Below are positions 27,426 to 35,888 of a DNA stretch of 43,020 nt, piece after piece. The stretch's first letter is position 1. The number at the start of each line of letters is the position of its first letter. The translations under genes and the position numbers were made by a program. The notes below the pieces were generated by a model, which saw nothing but the letters and a program-made list of their open reading frames with translations, had not been told where the DNA came from and did no database searches. Origin of the DNA: a virus; the IMG/VR virus record IMGVR_UViG_3300020463_000039, positions 1-43,020 of that record, one strand, 5' to 3'.

Positions 27426-28613
27426 ATGAATATTGGTGGATTAGCATCTATCCCGAGTAATTCTGTACCAAGAAAAACGGAGATAAATGGACAGCCACAT
27501 ATGCTTGCTTATATAAATCCTGAAGAAGCTCAGTTATTAAAAGACCGTGGTGGATCAGGCAGTCCGACTATTGCAGGAATCCCAGCTTTTTATGTAGAAG
27601 ATTCTGAAACAATGGGAAGTTTTGGTGGAGGGGCTGATTATTCAGCTTTCGATGGTTCTAACGATTCTAATAATTCAAGTAACGATATTTTAAGTGCTGG
27701 TGCAGCAGAGGCATTACAACAACAAGGTGGTCGTCAAAATTATAAAACCGATATAAGTATGATCGGTGGTGGTGGTGCAGATTTTGGTGTAACAGGTCAA
27801 AATTTGTACGATGCATCGAGAGGTGCAACTTCGACTAATCCATTTCCTGAAAGTTTCATGTCGCAATTAGGCAGGAAGTTTGGTTTTGATGTTCGTTATG
27901 ATAATTTAATGAACCAAGGCGATTTAAATTTTGTAAACAATTTAAGGTATAGGCAAAATTTAGAGCCTGAAAAATTTAAAGCTGGAGATTTTTATATTGG
28001 ACAGCCGACAACTTTAGGGGAGGTAAAAGAACTTCCTTCGACTGGAGTATTTTCTAATTTTATGAATAATATTCCTGGTCCAATGATAGCGATAAAAAAT
28101 ATGCTAACAAACCCAGATGGGCTTGCTGTTAATGATCCTAGATTTATCGAAGCAGAGCAAAAAGCAAAAGAACAAGATAAAGACCCAAATATATTTTCTC
28201 AAATAGCTAATGCGATAACAGGCGAATCAAAAGATAAGATTGCTGCAGCAGGGAAGCCGCAAACTGTCGGCAGACCTGATACAAGAACTTTTGATATGTT
28301 TGGTAATACGACAACAAATTTTTATAATAATCCATTAACCCCTGCGTCAAGTCTTAATCAAGATATAGAAATGCAAAGACAGTCAAGGGAAGCTGGGATT
28401 GGTTCGTTACCACAAAATATGACATTAGCTGAAGCTAATACAAATAATTTACCTTTTAATGCTACGCAAAACCCAAACTTTTTACAGCAATTATTTTCTC
28501 CTCAAGGGTATAATATAGGATCGAAAGACTTTCCTATAAATTTAAATACAAGAATTGATCCGTTAAAAGAAGAAATAGGAGCAAGGGTTGAGTTTCCTTT
28601 TAGCACAGGGTAA
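27426..28613 (+). CDS. Putative virion-associated protein
   Basis: 395 residues, Asn-, Gly- and Ser-rich with low hydrophobicity. The beginning resembles a small conserved motif (PHMLAYINPEEAQLLKDRGGSG...GIPAFYVED), followed by disordered linkers. There is no enzymatic motif or membrane segment. It ends 5 nt before the large terminase gene. I recall proteins with this N-terminus near terminase or structural genes of marine phages, function unknown. A flexible virion or assembly protein is the best guess. Confidence 0.7.
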   Translation: MNIGGLASIPSNSVPRKTEINGQPHMLAYINPEEAQLLKDRGGSGSPTIAGIPAFYVEDSETMGSFGGGADYSAFDGSNDSNNSSNDILSAGAAEALQQQGGRQNYKTDISMIGGGGADFGVTGQNLYDASRGATSTNPFPESFMSQLGRKFGFDVRYDNLMNQGDLNFVNNLRYRQNLEPEKFKAGDFYIGQPTTLGEVKELPSTGVFSNFMNNIPGPMIAIKNMLTNPDGLAVNDPRFIEAEQKAKEQDKDPNIFSQIANAITGESKDKIAAAGKPQTVGRPDTRTFDMFGNTTTNFYNNPLTPASSLNQDIEMQRQSREAGIGSLPQNMTLAEANTNNLPFNATQNPNFLQQLFSPQGYNIGSKDFPINLNTRIDPLKEEIGARVEFPFSTG

Positions 28614-28618
28614 TAACT

Positions 28619-30130
28619 ATGGATCTTAATTCGATAGAAGATGTTCAATCCTTTATTGGCAATATAGATTTAACTACGTTAAAACGAGACGAGTTATTAG
28701 AATTAAATTTAATTACCGACGAGCTACAACGACGTGAAAAACAAGAAGGCTGTCGAAAAGATTTTTTAACTTTTGTAAGAACGATGTGGAGTTCTTTTAT
28801 CGAAGGTGCACACCATAGGATTATGTGTGAACAATTTAATAAAATAGCTAGAGGTGAATTAAGACGAGTTATAATAAACATGGCTCCTCGACATTCGAAA
28901 TCAGAAATGTCTAGTTATATGTTACCCTCTTGGTTATTAGGAATTAAACCAGATTTAAAAATAATACAAGCAACACATACTGGAGAACTAGCTGTAAGGT
29001 TTGGTAGGAAAGTCAGGGATTTAGTTGATACAAGAGAGTATAAAGAAATATTTCCTAATGTTTCTTTACGAGCAGATTCGAAAGCGGCAGGTCGATGGGA
29101 GACAACTGAGGGTGGCGAGTATTTTGCTTCGGGTGTCGGAGGTGCGATTACTGGTCGTGGTGCTGATATTTTGATAATTGACGACCCACATTCCGAGCAA
29201 GACGCATTAAGTGAAACAGCTATGGATATGGCTTACGAATGGTATACCTCAGGTCCACGACAAAGACTTCAACCTGGAGGAACAATCATTCTTGTGATGA
29301 CAAGATGGTCAAAAAAGGATTTAACAGGGCAATTATTGAAAGCCCAGATGTCAGATTTAAAAGCAGATAAGTGGGAACTCATTGAATTCCCTGCAATTAT
29401 GCCTTCTGGTAAGCCAGTTTGGGAAGAATTTTGGAAAATTGAAGAATTAGAAGGAATAAGAGCGTCTTTACCTCATGGAAAATGGGCGGCACAGTGGATG
29501 CAAGAGCCTACAGGTGGGGAAGGTGCAATAATTAAGAAAGAATGGATAAATATTTGGGAAAAAAGCGACCCTCCTGTTGCTGAATATATAATTCAGAGTT
29601 ATGATACTGCTTTTTTGAAGTCAGAACGTGCAGATTATAGTGCGATTACGACTTGGGGCGTATTTTATAAGGATGAGGGGGGCGAACCTAACATAATTTT
29701 GCTTGATTCTATCAAAGATCGGTACGATTTTCCTGAATTAAAAGAAGTTGCGTACGAAAATTATATACATTGGGATCCAGATGTAGTTATAATAGAAGCC
29801 AAAGCGTCAGGATTGCCATTAACGCAAGAATTACGGAAGATGGGAATACCTGTACAAAATTATTCTCCAAATAGGGGGCAAGATAAGATTGTTAGGGCTA
29901 ATGCTGTCGCACCTTTATTCGAATCGGGAATGGTGTGGGTGCCAGAAACGAGATGGGCAGAAGAGTTGGTGGAAGAACTTACGGAATTTCCTAATGGTGA
30001 GCATGATGATTTGGTCGATTCCACTACTCAGGCTCTTTTACGATTTAGGCAGGGAGGTTTTTTGAAACATCCAAAAGACTATGAAGACGAACCTCTAGGT
30101 TACGAAGCAAAAAGTTTTGTTTATTATTAA
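28619..30130 (+). CDS. terL: Terminase large subunit
   Basis: 503 residues. The ATPase has Walker A-like APRHSKSE at 89-96, Walker B ILIIDDPHSE at 184-193 and coupling motif MTRWSKKD at 228-234. The RNase-H-like nuclease domain shows D329 (QSYDTAF), E393 (VIIEAKASG) and D463/D464 with D467 (EHDDLVDS). Together these are the ATP-driven packaging motor and the headful or site-specific cutter. The complete motif set and normal length indicate an active protein. No strong Shine-Dalgarno stands before the ATG; translation may couple to the preceding gene. The partner is the small subunit at 24900. Confidence 0.95.
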   Translation: MDLNSIEDVQSFIGNIDLTTLKRDELLELNLITDELQRREKQEGCRKDFLTFVRTMWSSFIEGAHHRIMCEQFNKIARGELRRVIINMAPRHSKSEMSSYMLPSWLLGIKPDLKIIQATHTGELAVRFGRKVRDLVDTREYKEIFPNVSLRADSKAAGRWETTEGGEYFASGVGGAITGRGADILIIDDPHSEQDALSETAMDMAYEWYTSGPRQRLQPGGTIILVMTRWSKKDLTGQLLKAQMSDLKADKWELIEFPAIMPSGKPVWEEFWKIEELEGIRASLPHGKWAAQWMQEPTGGEGAIIKKEWINIWEKSDPPVAEYIIQSYDTAFLKSERADYSAITTWGVFYKDEGGEPNIILLDSIKDRYDFPELKEVAYENYIHWDPDVVIIEAKASGLPLTQELRKMGIPVQNYSPNRGQDKIVRANAVAPLFESGMVWVPETRWAEELVEELTEFPNGEHDDLVDSTTQALLRFRQGGFLKHPKDYEDEPLGYEAKSFVYY

Positions 30131-30139
30131 GGATTTATC

Positions 30140-32488
30140 ATGGCAGTTGAAAAAGTAGTTCCAATCTTAGAAGAAGAAACTGTAGAAATAGAAGTGACTC
30201 CTGTTGAAGAGGAAGTAACTTTTGACCCATCGAACACCGTTTTATTAGATGACGGTAGTGCTGTAGTAAACTATGAGGAGAATGAAAATGAACCTGAAGA
30301 CAATTTTAGTGCAAACTTGGCAGAAAATATGGAAGATAGTCAGCTTGGAGAACTTACGAATGAACTGCTCGCTGCTTACAAAGACGACCTCGAATCAAGG
30401 GCAGAGTGGCTTGAAAGCTACACCGACGGACTTGACCTCCTTGGAACAAGCACTGACGAAAGAAGCGAACCGTTCAGGGGGGCGTCAGGTGTCTACCACC
30501 CCCTCCTCGCAGAAAGTGCGACGCAATTCCAAAGTCAAGCGTACAAAGAACTCCTCCCCCCGAGTGGTCCAGTCCAAACGAGGCTCATCGGTGAAACGAG
30601 TAAAGAAGTCGAAGCCCAAGCTCAAAGAGTAAAAGATTATATGAACTTTATGGTTCTTGATGTAATGGAAGAGTTTGATCCTGAACTAGATCAGATGTTA
30701 TACTACCTTCCCTTATCAGGATCTACTTTTAAAAAGACATATTTCGATGAAACATTAGATAGACCTGTAAGTAAGTTTGTACCTGCAGATGATTTAGTTG
30801 TAGCGTATACCGAAAGTAATTTACAAACTTGTGGTCGTTTTACTCATGTAATAAATATGAGTTATAACGATTTAAGAAAACTTCAAGTGTCAGGTTTTTA
30901 TAAAGATATAGAAATAATTGAAGATGAACAGGGGGATGAAAATGAATCTAAAGGCAAGATTCAAGATATAACAGGATTTAAGCGATCTTCTCAAACAAGC
31001 GATATGGTAACTATATTAGAAATGCATGTCGACTTAGATTTAGAAGGTTACGAAGACGAAGATAAAGACGGAGAAGCAACAGGAATAGCTATTCCTTATA
31101 TTGTTACAATACACGAAGAAACAATGGATATATTAGCTATACGAAGAAACTATAGAGAGGATGATCCTAAAAAACAAAAGATCAGATATTTTACTCATTA
31201 TAAGTTTACTCCTGGATTAGGTTTCTACGGTTTCGGATTAATACATATGATTGGAGGATTGACTAAATCAGCAACTTCTATTCTTAGACAGCTAATCGAC
31301 GCAGGCACATTAGCTAATTTACCAGCAGGATTTAAATCACGTGGGCTAAGAGTACGAGACGATGACCAACCTCTCCAACCAGGAGAATTCCGAGACGTAG
31401 ATGCTCCAGGATCATCGATTCGTGAAGCGATTATGCCCCTCCCCTACAAAGAGCCATCAGCTACCCTCCTCCAAATGCTTGGTGTCCTCATTGAAAGTGG
31501 TAGACGCTTTGCATCCGTCTCGGATCTTAATGTTGGCGATTCTAATCAAGCCGCACCAGTTGGAACAACAGTTGCTTTACTAGAACAAGGTACAAAGATA
31601 CTTTCTGCAATACATAAACGACTACATTTTGCTCAAAGACAAGAGTTACGAATATTAGCAGAAGTTATAAAGAATTCAACTCCTTCGGAGTACCCATATC
31701 AATCTGCTGGGGCAGAAGCAACAATAAAAGCGTCTGATTTTGACGATAGAGTTGATGTTGTTCCAGTAAGTGACCCAGCTATGTTTAGTATGAGTCAAAG
31801 AATAACTATGGCACAAACCCAACTTCAACTAGCACAGGCAGCACCACAAATCCATGACTTATATGAATCGTATCGTAGGATGTATTCGGCACTTGGGGTT
31901 CAGAATATTGATCAGTTATTACCACCTAAAGCTGAACAAGTACCAAAAGACCCTGCAAGTGAAAATATGGATGCACTTATGGCTAAACCACTTAAAGCGT
32001 TTCAAGGACAAAATCACGACGCTCATGTAGCAACCCATAGTGCGTTTTTACAAGATCCAAATATGCAAAAGAATCAAATGGCGATGCAAGGTCTAATGGC
32101 ACATATGCAAGAACATTTAGCTTTGAAATATAAAGAACAAATTGAACAAACTCTCGGTCAACCACTTCCTGCTGCTGGTCAAGTATTACCACCTGAACAA
32201 GAAGCGATGTTGGCTCAAGCAACTGCTCAAGCAACTCAGGAGATTAGTCAGATGGCACAGCAAATCGCAGGAACAGGACAGTTTGATCCTATTGTAAAAC
32301 TAAAAGAACAAGAGATTCAAGTAGAGCAATCCGAAGTACAGCGAAAAGCAGCAGCAGACCAAGCAAAACAACAACTTGCTTTAGCAAAAATGCAACAAGA
32401 CGCAACTTTAAAAGAAAAAGAGCTACAATCAGAAGAAGATATTGCAGCATTACGAGCAAATGTAACTTTAGCAACCTCGAAAGGATAA
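30140..32488 (+). CDS. Portal protein
   Basis: 782 residues. Acidic N-terminus, then the phage portal core with WLESYTDGLDLLGTSTDER, SGVYHPLLAESATQFQSQ, FKKTYFDETLDRPV and GFYGFGLIHMIGGLTKS. The Gln-rich, Ala-rich C-terminal helix region (about 640-780) would form the barrel. Long portals of this type occur in podovirus-like phages. It forms the dodecameric DNA channel at the capsid vertex. Two patches (about 30370-30620 and 31360-31540) switch to C-ending codons (CTC, CCC, GAC), unlike the TTA-rich remainder. The first coincides with an open frame in +1 (separate entry). Confidence 0.88.
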   Translation: MAVEKVVPILEEETVEIEVTPVEEEVTFDPSNTVLLDDGSAVVNYEENENEPEDNFSANLAENMEDSQLGELTNELLAAYKDDLESRAEWLESYTDGLDLLGTSTDERSEPFRGASGVYHPLLAESATQFQSQAYKELLPPSGPVQTRLIGETSKEVEAQAQRVKDYMNFMVLDVMEEFDPELDQMLYYLPLSGSTFKKTYFDETLDRPVSKFVPADDLVVAYTESNLQTCGRFTHVINMSYNDLRKLQVSGFYKDIEIIEDEQGDENESKGKIQDITGFKRSSQTSDMVTILEMHVDLDLEGYEDEDKDGEATGIAIPYIVTIHEETMDILAIRRNYREDDPKKQKIRYFTHYKFTPGLGFYGFGLIHMIGGLTKSATSILRQLIDAGTLANLPAGFKSRGLRVRDDDQPLQPGEFRDVDAPGSSIREAIMPLPYKEPSATLLQMLGVLIESGRRFASVSDLNVGDSNQAAPVGTTVALLEQGTKILSAIHKRLHFAQRQELRILAEVIKNSTPSEYPYQSAGAEATIKASDFDDRVDVVPVSDPAMFSMSQRITMAQTQLQLAQAAPQIHDLYESYRRMYSALGVQNIDQLLPPKAEQVPKDPASENMDALMAKPLKAFQGQNHDAHVATHSAFLQDPNMQKNQMAMQGLMAHMQEHLALKYKEQIEQTLGQPLPAAGQVLPPEQEAMLAQATAQATQEISQMAQQIAGTGQFDPIVKLKEQEIQVEQSEVQRKAAADQAKQQLALAKMQQDATLKEKELQSEEDIAALRANVTLATSKG
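30288..30632 (+). CDS. Possible overprinted small basic protein inside the portal gene
   Basis: 114 residues in the +1 frame of the portal gene. ATG 30288 has GAGGAG (30275-30280) 7 nt upstream. The product starts MNLKTILVQTWQKIW and ends in a very basic tail (KRGSSVKRVKKSKPKLKE), similar in character to the small basic proteins encoded at 37853-39033. The portal codon switch ends where this frame stops at 30632. It may be an accident of C-ending codons, which remove +1 stops; a second such patch at 31360-31540 opens a shorter frame. Treated as a hypothesis. Confidence 0.25.
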   Translation: MNLKTILVQTWQKIWKIVSLENLRMNCSLLTKTTSNQGQSGLKATPTDLTSLEQALTKEANRSGGRQVSTTPSSQKVRRNSKVKRTKNSSPRVVQSKRGSSVKRVKKSKPKLKE

Positions 32489-32491
32489 GAT

Positions 32492-32770
32492 ATGCCAAGT
32501 CGTATGAAACAAATTATGGATGAGTTAAAAGACGAAACCGATCCAGATAAAATTCAAATATTAGAACTAGACCTACAAACTCTTTTAGGCACTAAGCCAA
32601 AACCGAAAGGCAAAGGTGTAAAAAGTCAAGCTGGTGGTGGTTCTATGGCTGGAAATATTCAAGGCGATATGGATTTTGCAGGGCTTACAGGAGACGAAGT
32701 CTTAGCAACGAATATGTCAAGAGGTGGTCGTAAGGCTGTAAAAGGATTAAAATTTAAAGGTATATTTTAG
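32492..32770 (+). CDS. Small hypothetical protein of the head operon
   Basis: 92 residues, 3 nt after the portal stop. A charged helical N-terminus (MKQIMDELKDETDPDKIQIL) is followed by a Gly/Lys linker (KPKPKGKGVKSQAGGG) and a basic tail (MSRGGRKAVKGLKFKG). Function unknown; probably a virion or assembly accessory protein. Confidence 0.65.
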   Translation: MPSRMKQIMDELKDETDPDKIQILELDLQTLLGTKPKPKGKGVKSQAGGGSMAGNIQGDMDFAGLTGDEVLATNMSRGGRKAVKGLKFKGIF

Positions 32771-32780
32771 GGAGAATAAA

Positions 32781-33167
32781 ATGGCACCAAAAGAAAAGAA
32801 AATTGTTCGTGCAAGCGATTCTTCACTTCTTAAAAGATTTGCAAAAAGGTTTGGGGCAAAGTTAATAGAAGATATGACAGACAAACAGATGCAAAAAATG
32901 CTAGATGAGCCTGATAGCGTTTTCGGCAAATTCAAAACAATAAGTAAAGTAGAAAATGAAAGACTAAAACGAAAAAGACTTACTTCAAAAGCATACCAAG
33001 ATAAAATTTTAAGAGACGATTCAGACATGGTGAAAGATATGAAATTCGAAAAGGCAATGAAGAAAAGGTATAATGAAAGAAGAAACAAAGTACAATCGAA
33101 ATCTCTTGGTGGCTATATGGGTGTTGTAATGGCTGGACGTGGCGGTTCATTTAAAGGTTCTTCTTAA
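32781..33167 (+). CDS. Small basic protein with GGYMG motif
   Basis: 128 residues, strongly basic and helical (LLKRFAKRFGAKLIEDM, KAMKKRYNERRNKVQ), ending SLGGYMGVVMAGRGGSFKG. GGAG precedes the ATG. The GGYMG motif is shared with the otherwise unrelated proteins at 38504 and 39034. Function unknown; a DNA-contacting or head-internal role is plausible. Confidence 0.65.
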   Translation: MAPKEKKIVRASDSSLLKRFAKRFGAKLIEDMTDKQMQKMLDEPDSVFGKFKTISKVENERLKRKRLTSKAYQDKILRDDSDMVKDMKFEKAMKKRYNERRNKVQSKSLGGYMGVVMAGRGGSFKGSS

Positions 33168-33358
33168 TGGATATAGTTACTTATTTACAAAAAGTAATTC
33201 AAGAACGACGAGCAGAGATTAGCGAAACGCTAATGTCGAGTGGTGTTGGCGATATGAGCCAATATCAAAATTTCATGGGGCAAGTATCTGCTCTTGCATT
33301 TATGGAACAAACATTAAGTAAAATAAAAACAAATATGGAGACGCTAGACGATGACTAA
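33167..33358 (+). CDS. Small helical hypothetical protein
   Basis: 63 residues, TAATG junction with the preceding gene and 8-bp overlap with the GroES gene. Helical pattern (VTYLQKVIQERRAEISETL, VSALAFMEQTLSKIKTNM), acidic end. This resembles small coiled-coil proteins often encoded near the portal in marine phages. No function known. Confidence 0.65.
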   Translation: MDIVTYLQKVIQERRAEISETLMSSGVGDMSQYQNFMGQVSALAFMEQTLSKIKTNMETLDDD

Positions 33359-33827
33359 AACACTATTCGTACCTGATCATATAGCTCAGGCACGCTCGAC
33401 TGCAGCAAAAAAATCTGCAGTATCGTCAGACTTAAATCCTTTAGACCCATCTAAGTTTGGGTTGCCAGAACAGGATGAAAGTTTATCTGCTTTGGAAAGA
33501 TTGCCAAAGCCGACAGGATGGAGAATTTTAATACTCCCTTATGTAATGCCGAGTGAAACTAAGAACGGCATAATTCTTTCAGATGAGACAGTTGAGCGTA
33601 ACAGAGTTGCAACTAATGTTGGCTATGTAGTCAGTGTTGGTCCAGACGCATATAAAGATAAAGATAAATTTCCTGATGGTCCTTGGTGCAAAAAGGGTGA
33701 TTGGGTTTTATTTGGTCGATACGCTGGATCTAAATTTAAAATAATCGGTGCTGAACCTCGTTTATTAAATGATGACGAAATACTAGCAACGATTGGTCAC
33801 CCATCTGATATATTACATGTAGTATAG
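33351..33827 (+). CDS. GroES-like co-chaperonin
   Basis: 158 residues. The 10-kDa chaperonin fold is readable from about residue 56: GWRILILPYVMPSETKNGIIL (roof and mobile loop region), NVGYVVSVGPDAY, KKGDWVLFGRYAGSKFKI, and the final DDEILATI. The first 50 residues are an extra N-terminal extension absent from bacterial GroES. By analogy with T4 gp31 it would replace the host co-chaperonin to fold the capsid protein inside GroEL. Its place between portal and scaffold/capsid genes supports this. Confidence 0.9.
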   Translation: MTKTLFVPDHIAQARSTAAKKSAVSSDLNPLDPSKFGLPEQDESLSALERLPKPTGWRILILPYVMPSETKNGIILSDETVERNRVATNVGYVVSVGPDAYKDKDKFPDGPWCKKGDWVLFGRYAGSKFKIIGAEPRLLNDDEILATIGHPSDILHVV

Positions 33828-33836
33828 GAGTTTTAA

Positions 33837-34727
33837 ATGAATAATACCCAATTAAAAGAAGAAGAGAAAACAGAACAACTTGAACTCAATATTGAAATTG
33901 AAGAGGATGAAGTTGAAACTGATTCTGGAGTAGAAGTAAAAAAGGAAGAAGAAAAAACATCTAAAGACCAAGAACTTGATTCTTATACTGATGATGTAAA
34001 GAAAAGAATTAATACTTTAACTTGGAAAATGAGAGAAGCTGAGCGTAGAGAAAAAGCAGCCCTTGATTATGCAAAGAAAGTTAAAGAAGAAAATGAAAGT
34101 CTTTCTACTAAATATAATAAAACTAATGAAGACCTCCAAGAACAATACGGAGGAAAAATTGTTAGTCAATTAGCCGAAGCAAAAAGAGCATATAAACTAG
34201 CTTATGAGGAAGGCGATGCCGATCAAATGGCAGAAGCTCAATCTGTAATAGCAAAATTAAGCGTAGAAGAAGAAAATGTTAAAAAAGAAAAAGCTAGACT
34301 TGCTACAGAAAAGGAAGACGTAAAAACCGTTGCAGAACAACCAGTTGAGCAAAATAAACCTGCTCAAGAGCCTGATCCAAAAGCTGTAGAATGGGCTAGT
34401 AAAAACGAATGGTTTGGAAAAAACGACGCAATGACCTTTACAGTTTACTCAATTCATCGTAAACTGACCGAAGAAGAAGGTTTTGATCCTACTTCTGATG
34501 ATTATTATGCAGAGGTAGATAAAAGAATAAGAGACGAATTTCCTCATAAGTTTGAGGATAACAAAACAGGAACAACTCGTAAAAACGTCCAGACGGTTGC
34601 ACCTGCAAATAGAAATGTAAAAAATGGACGCAATACTATTCGCTTGACCAAAAGTCAAGTGGCTATCGCTAAAAAACTTGGAGTACCACTCGAAGAATAC
34701 GCAAAACATGTGAAGGAGCCAACTTAA
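33837..34727 (+). CDS. Putative capsid scaffolding protein
   Basis: 296 residues. Extremely acidic N-terminus, then a long coiled coil at about residues 55-165 (RINTLTWKMREAERREKAA, AEAKRAYKLAYEEGD), and a basic C-terminal HTH-like end (RLTKSQVAIAKKLGVPLEEY). This acidic-coil-basic layout and the location between portal and capsid genes fit a scaffolding protein that binds capsid subunits through its C-terminus. GGAG precedes the ATG. No protease is recognisable nearby. Confidence 0.72.
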   Translation: MNNTQLKEEEKTEQLELNIEIEEDEVETDSGVEVKKEEEKTSKDQELDSYTDDVKKRINTLTWKMREAERREKAALDYAKKVKEENESLSTKYNKTNEDLQEQYGGKIVSQLAEAKRAYKLAYEEGDADQMAEAQSVIAKLSVEEENVKKEKARLATEKEDVKTVAEQPVEQNKPAQEPDPKAVEWASKNEWFGKNDAMTFTVYSIHRKLTEEEGFDPTSDDYYAEVDKRIRDEFPHKFEDNKTGTTRKNVQTVAPANRNVKNGRNTIRLTKSQVAIAKKLGVPLEEYAKHVKEPT

Positions 34728-35194
34728 TGTCACAAAATGTTACGAATAGAACCTCACGTGCTGCTGAAACTCGTTCAACGCAAGAACGCAAGAGACCTTG
34801 GAAACCAGCATCATCTTTAGAAACACCTCAAGCCCCTGAAGGCTATAAATTCAGATGGATAAGAGCCGAAGTACGAGGACAATCCGATACTAAAAACGTC
34901 GCTTCTAGATTAAGAGAAGGATGGGAATTTGTTCGTGCCGAGGATTATCCAGACTTTCATGCACCGACTATCGAAGACGGAAAGCATGCTGGTGTAATTG
35001 GAGTTGGTGGGTTATTATTAGCCAAGATCCCAGAAGAGATTGTTGAAAGCCGTGCAGCTTATTTTGCAAGTCAAACTGCAGATCAGATGACAGCCGTAGA
35101 TAATGATCTTATGAAAGAACAGCACCCTTTGATGCCTATAAGCAAAGAAGGGGATAGCCGAGTAACTTTTGGTGGTCCAAGAACGAAAGTTTAA
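34727..35194 (+). CDS. Hypothetical virion protein
   Basis: 155 residues, TAATG with the scaffold gene. Basic unstructured N-terminus (SRAAETRSTQERKRPWKP), then a compact domain (YKFRWIRAEVRGQSDTKNV, GWEFVRAEDYPDFHA, VIGVGGLLLAKIPEEIVES). I recognise this protein type as a conserved neighbour of capsid genes in uncultured marine phages, function unknown. Possibly a capsid accessory protein. Confidence 0.7.
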   Translation: MSQNVTNRTSRAAETRSTQERKRPWKPASSLETPQAPEGYKFRWIRAEVRGQSDTKNVASRLREGWEFVRAEDYPDFHAPTIEDGKHAGVIGVGGLLLAKIPEEIVESRAAYFASQTADQMTAVDNDLMKEQHPLMPISKEGDSRVTFGGPRTKV

Positions 35195-35230
35195 GGATCT
35201 TATTTTAACTTTAATTCGGAGATATGAATT

Positions 35231-35875
35231 ATGGCAAACAGTAACGTAGCCTTCGGTTTAAAACCGATAGGCATTTTGGGTGCAGCACCCTATACTTCTG
35301 GAGTAACTGAATATCGTATTGCGTCTGATAATAGTAATCCTATTTTTCAGGGCATGGCAGTTATCCCATTGGCAGCAGGAGTTATTGATGATCTACAAGC
35401 AGCAGCAGGTGGAACAGTCAGTATTGCTGGTGTCTTTAATGGTTGTGAATATGTTTCTTCAACAACTGGAGAGAGAATATTCTCTAACTATTGGCCAGGG
35501 TCAGGGGCAGACAGTAACTTCCCTGTAAAGGCTTTCGTGTACGATAATCCTAATCAGTTATTTACTATATGTACTTCTAACGTAGTATCTGCAGCAAATA
35601 CTGAAGCAGAGGTTCGTGCAGCAGTATTTGCAAATATTGCTTTCGCAACTGGAAATAGTGGTTCTACAACTACTGGTATTTCCTCTGCAACAGCAGATTT
35701 AAATACTATAGCAACCACCAACACTTTAGCATTAAGAATTATGGGTGTCCAAGATGACCCTGAAAATTCTGATTTTACTGCTGCTGGTATTCCATTAATT
35801 GTTCGTATAAACAACCACTTCAATGCACCGACTGGTTCTATTGCTGCTGGTACTGTTTCTACAACTGGCGTATAA
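35231..35875 (+). CDS. Putative capsid decoration or accessory head protein
   Basis: 214 residues, directly upstream of the capsid gene. Ala/Gly/Thr/Ser-rich beta-type sequence with few charges (GLKPIGILGAAPYTSGVTE, AAGVIDDLQAAAGGTVSIAG). Composition and position suggest a capsid surface or decoration protein. The start is ATG 35231 with CGGAG upstream. No specific family recognised. Confidence 0.7.
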   Translation: MANSNVAFGLKPIGILGAAPYTSGVTEYRIASDNSNPIFQGMAVIPLAAGVIDDLQAAAGGTVSIAGVFNGCEYVSSTTGERIFSNYWPGSGADSNFPVKAFVYDNPNQLFTICTSNVVSAANTEAEVRAAVFANIAFATGNSGSTTTGISSATADLNTIATTNTLALRIMGVQDDPENSDFTAAGIPLIVRINNHFNAPTGSIAAGTVSTTGV

Positions 35876-35888
35876 GGGAGAATGAATA

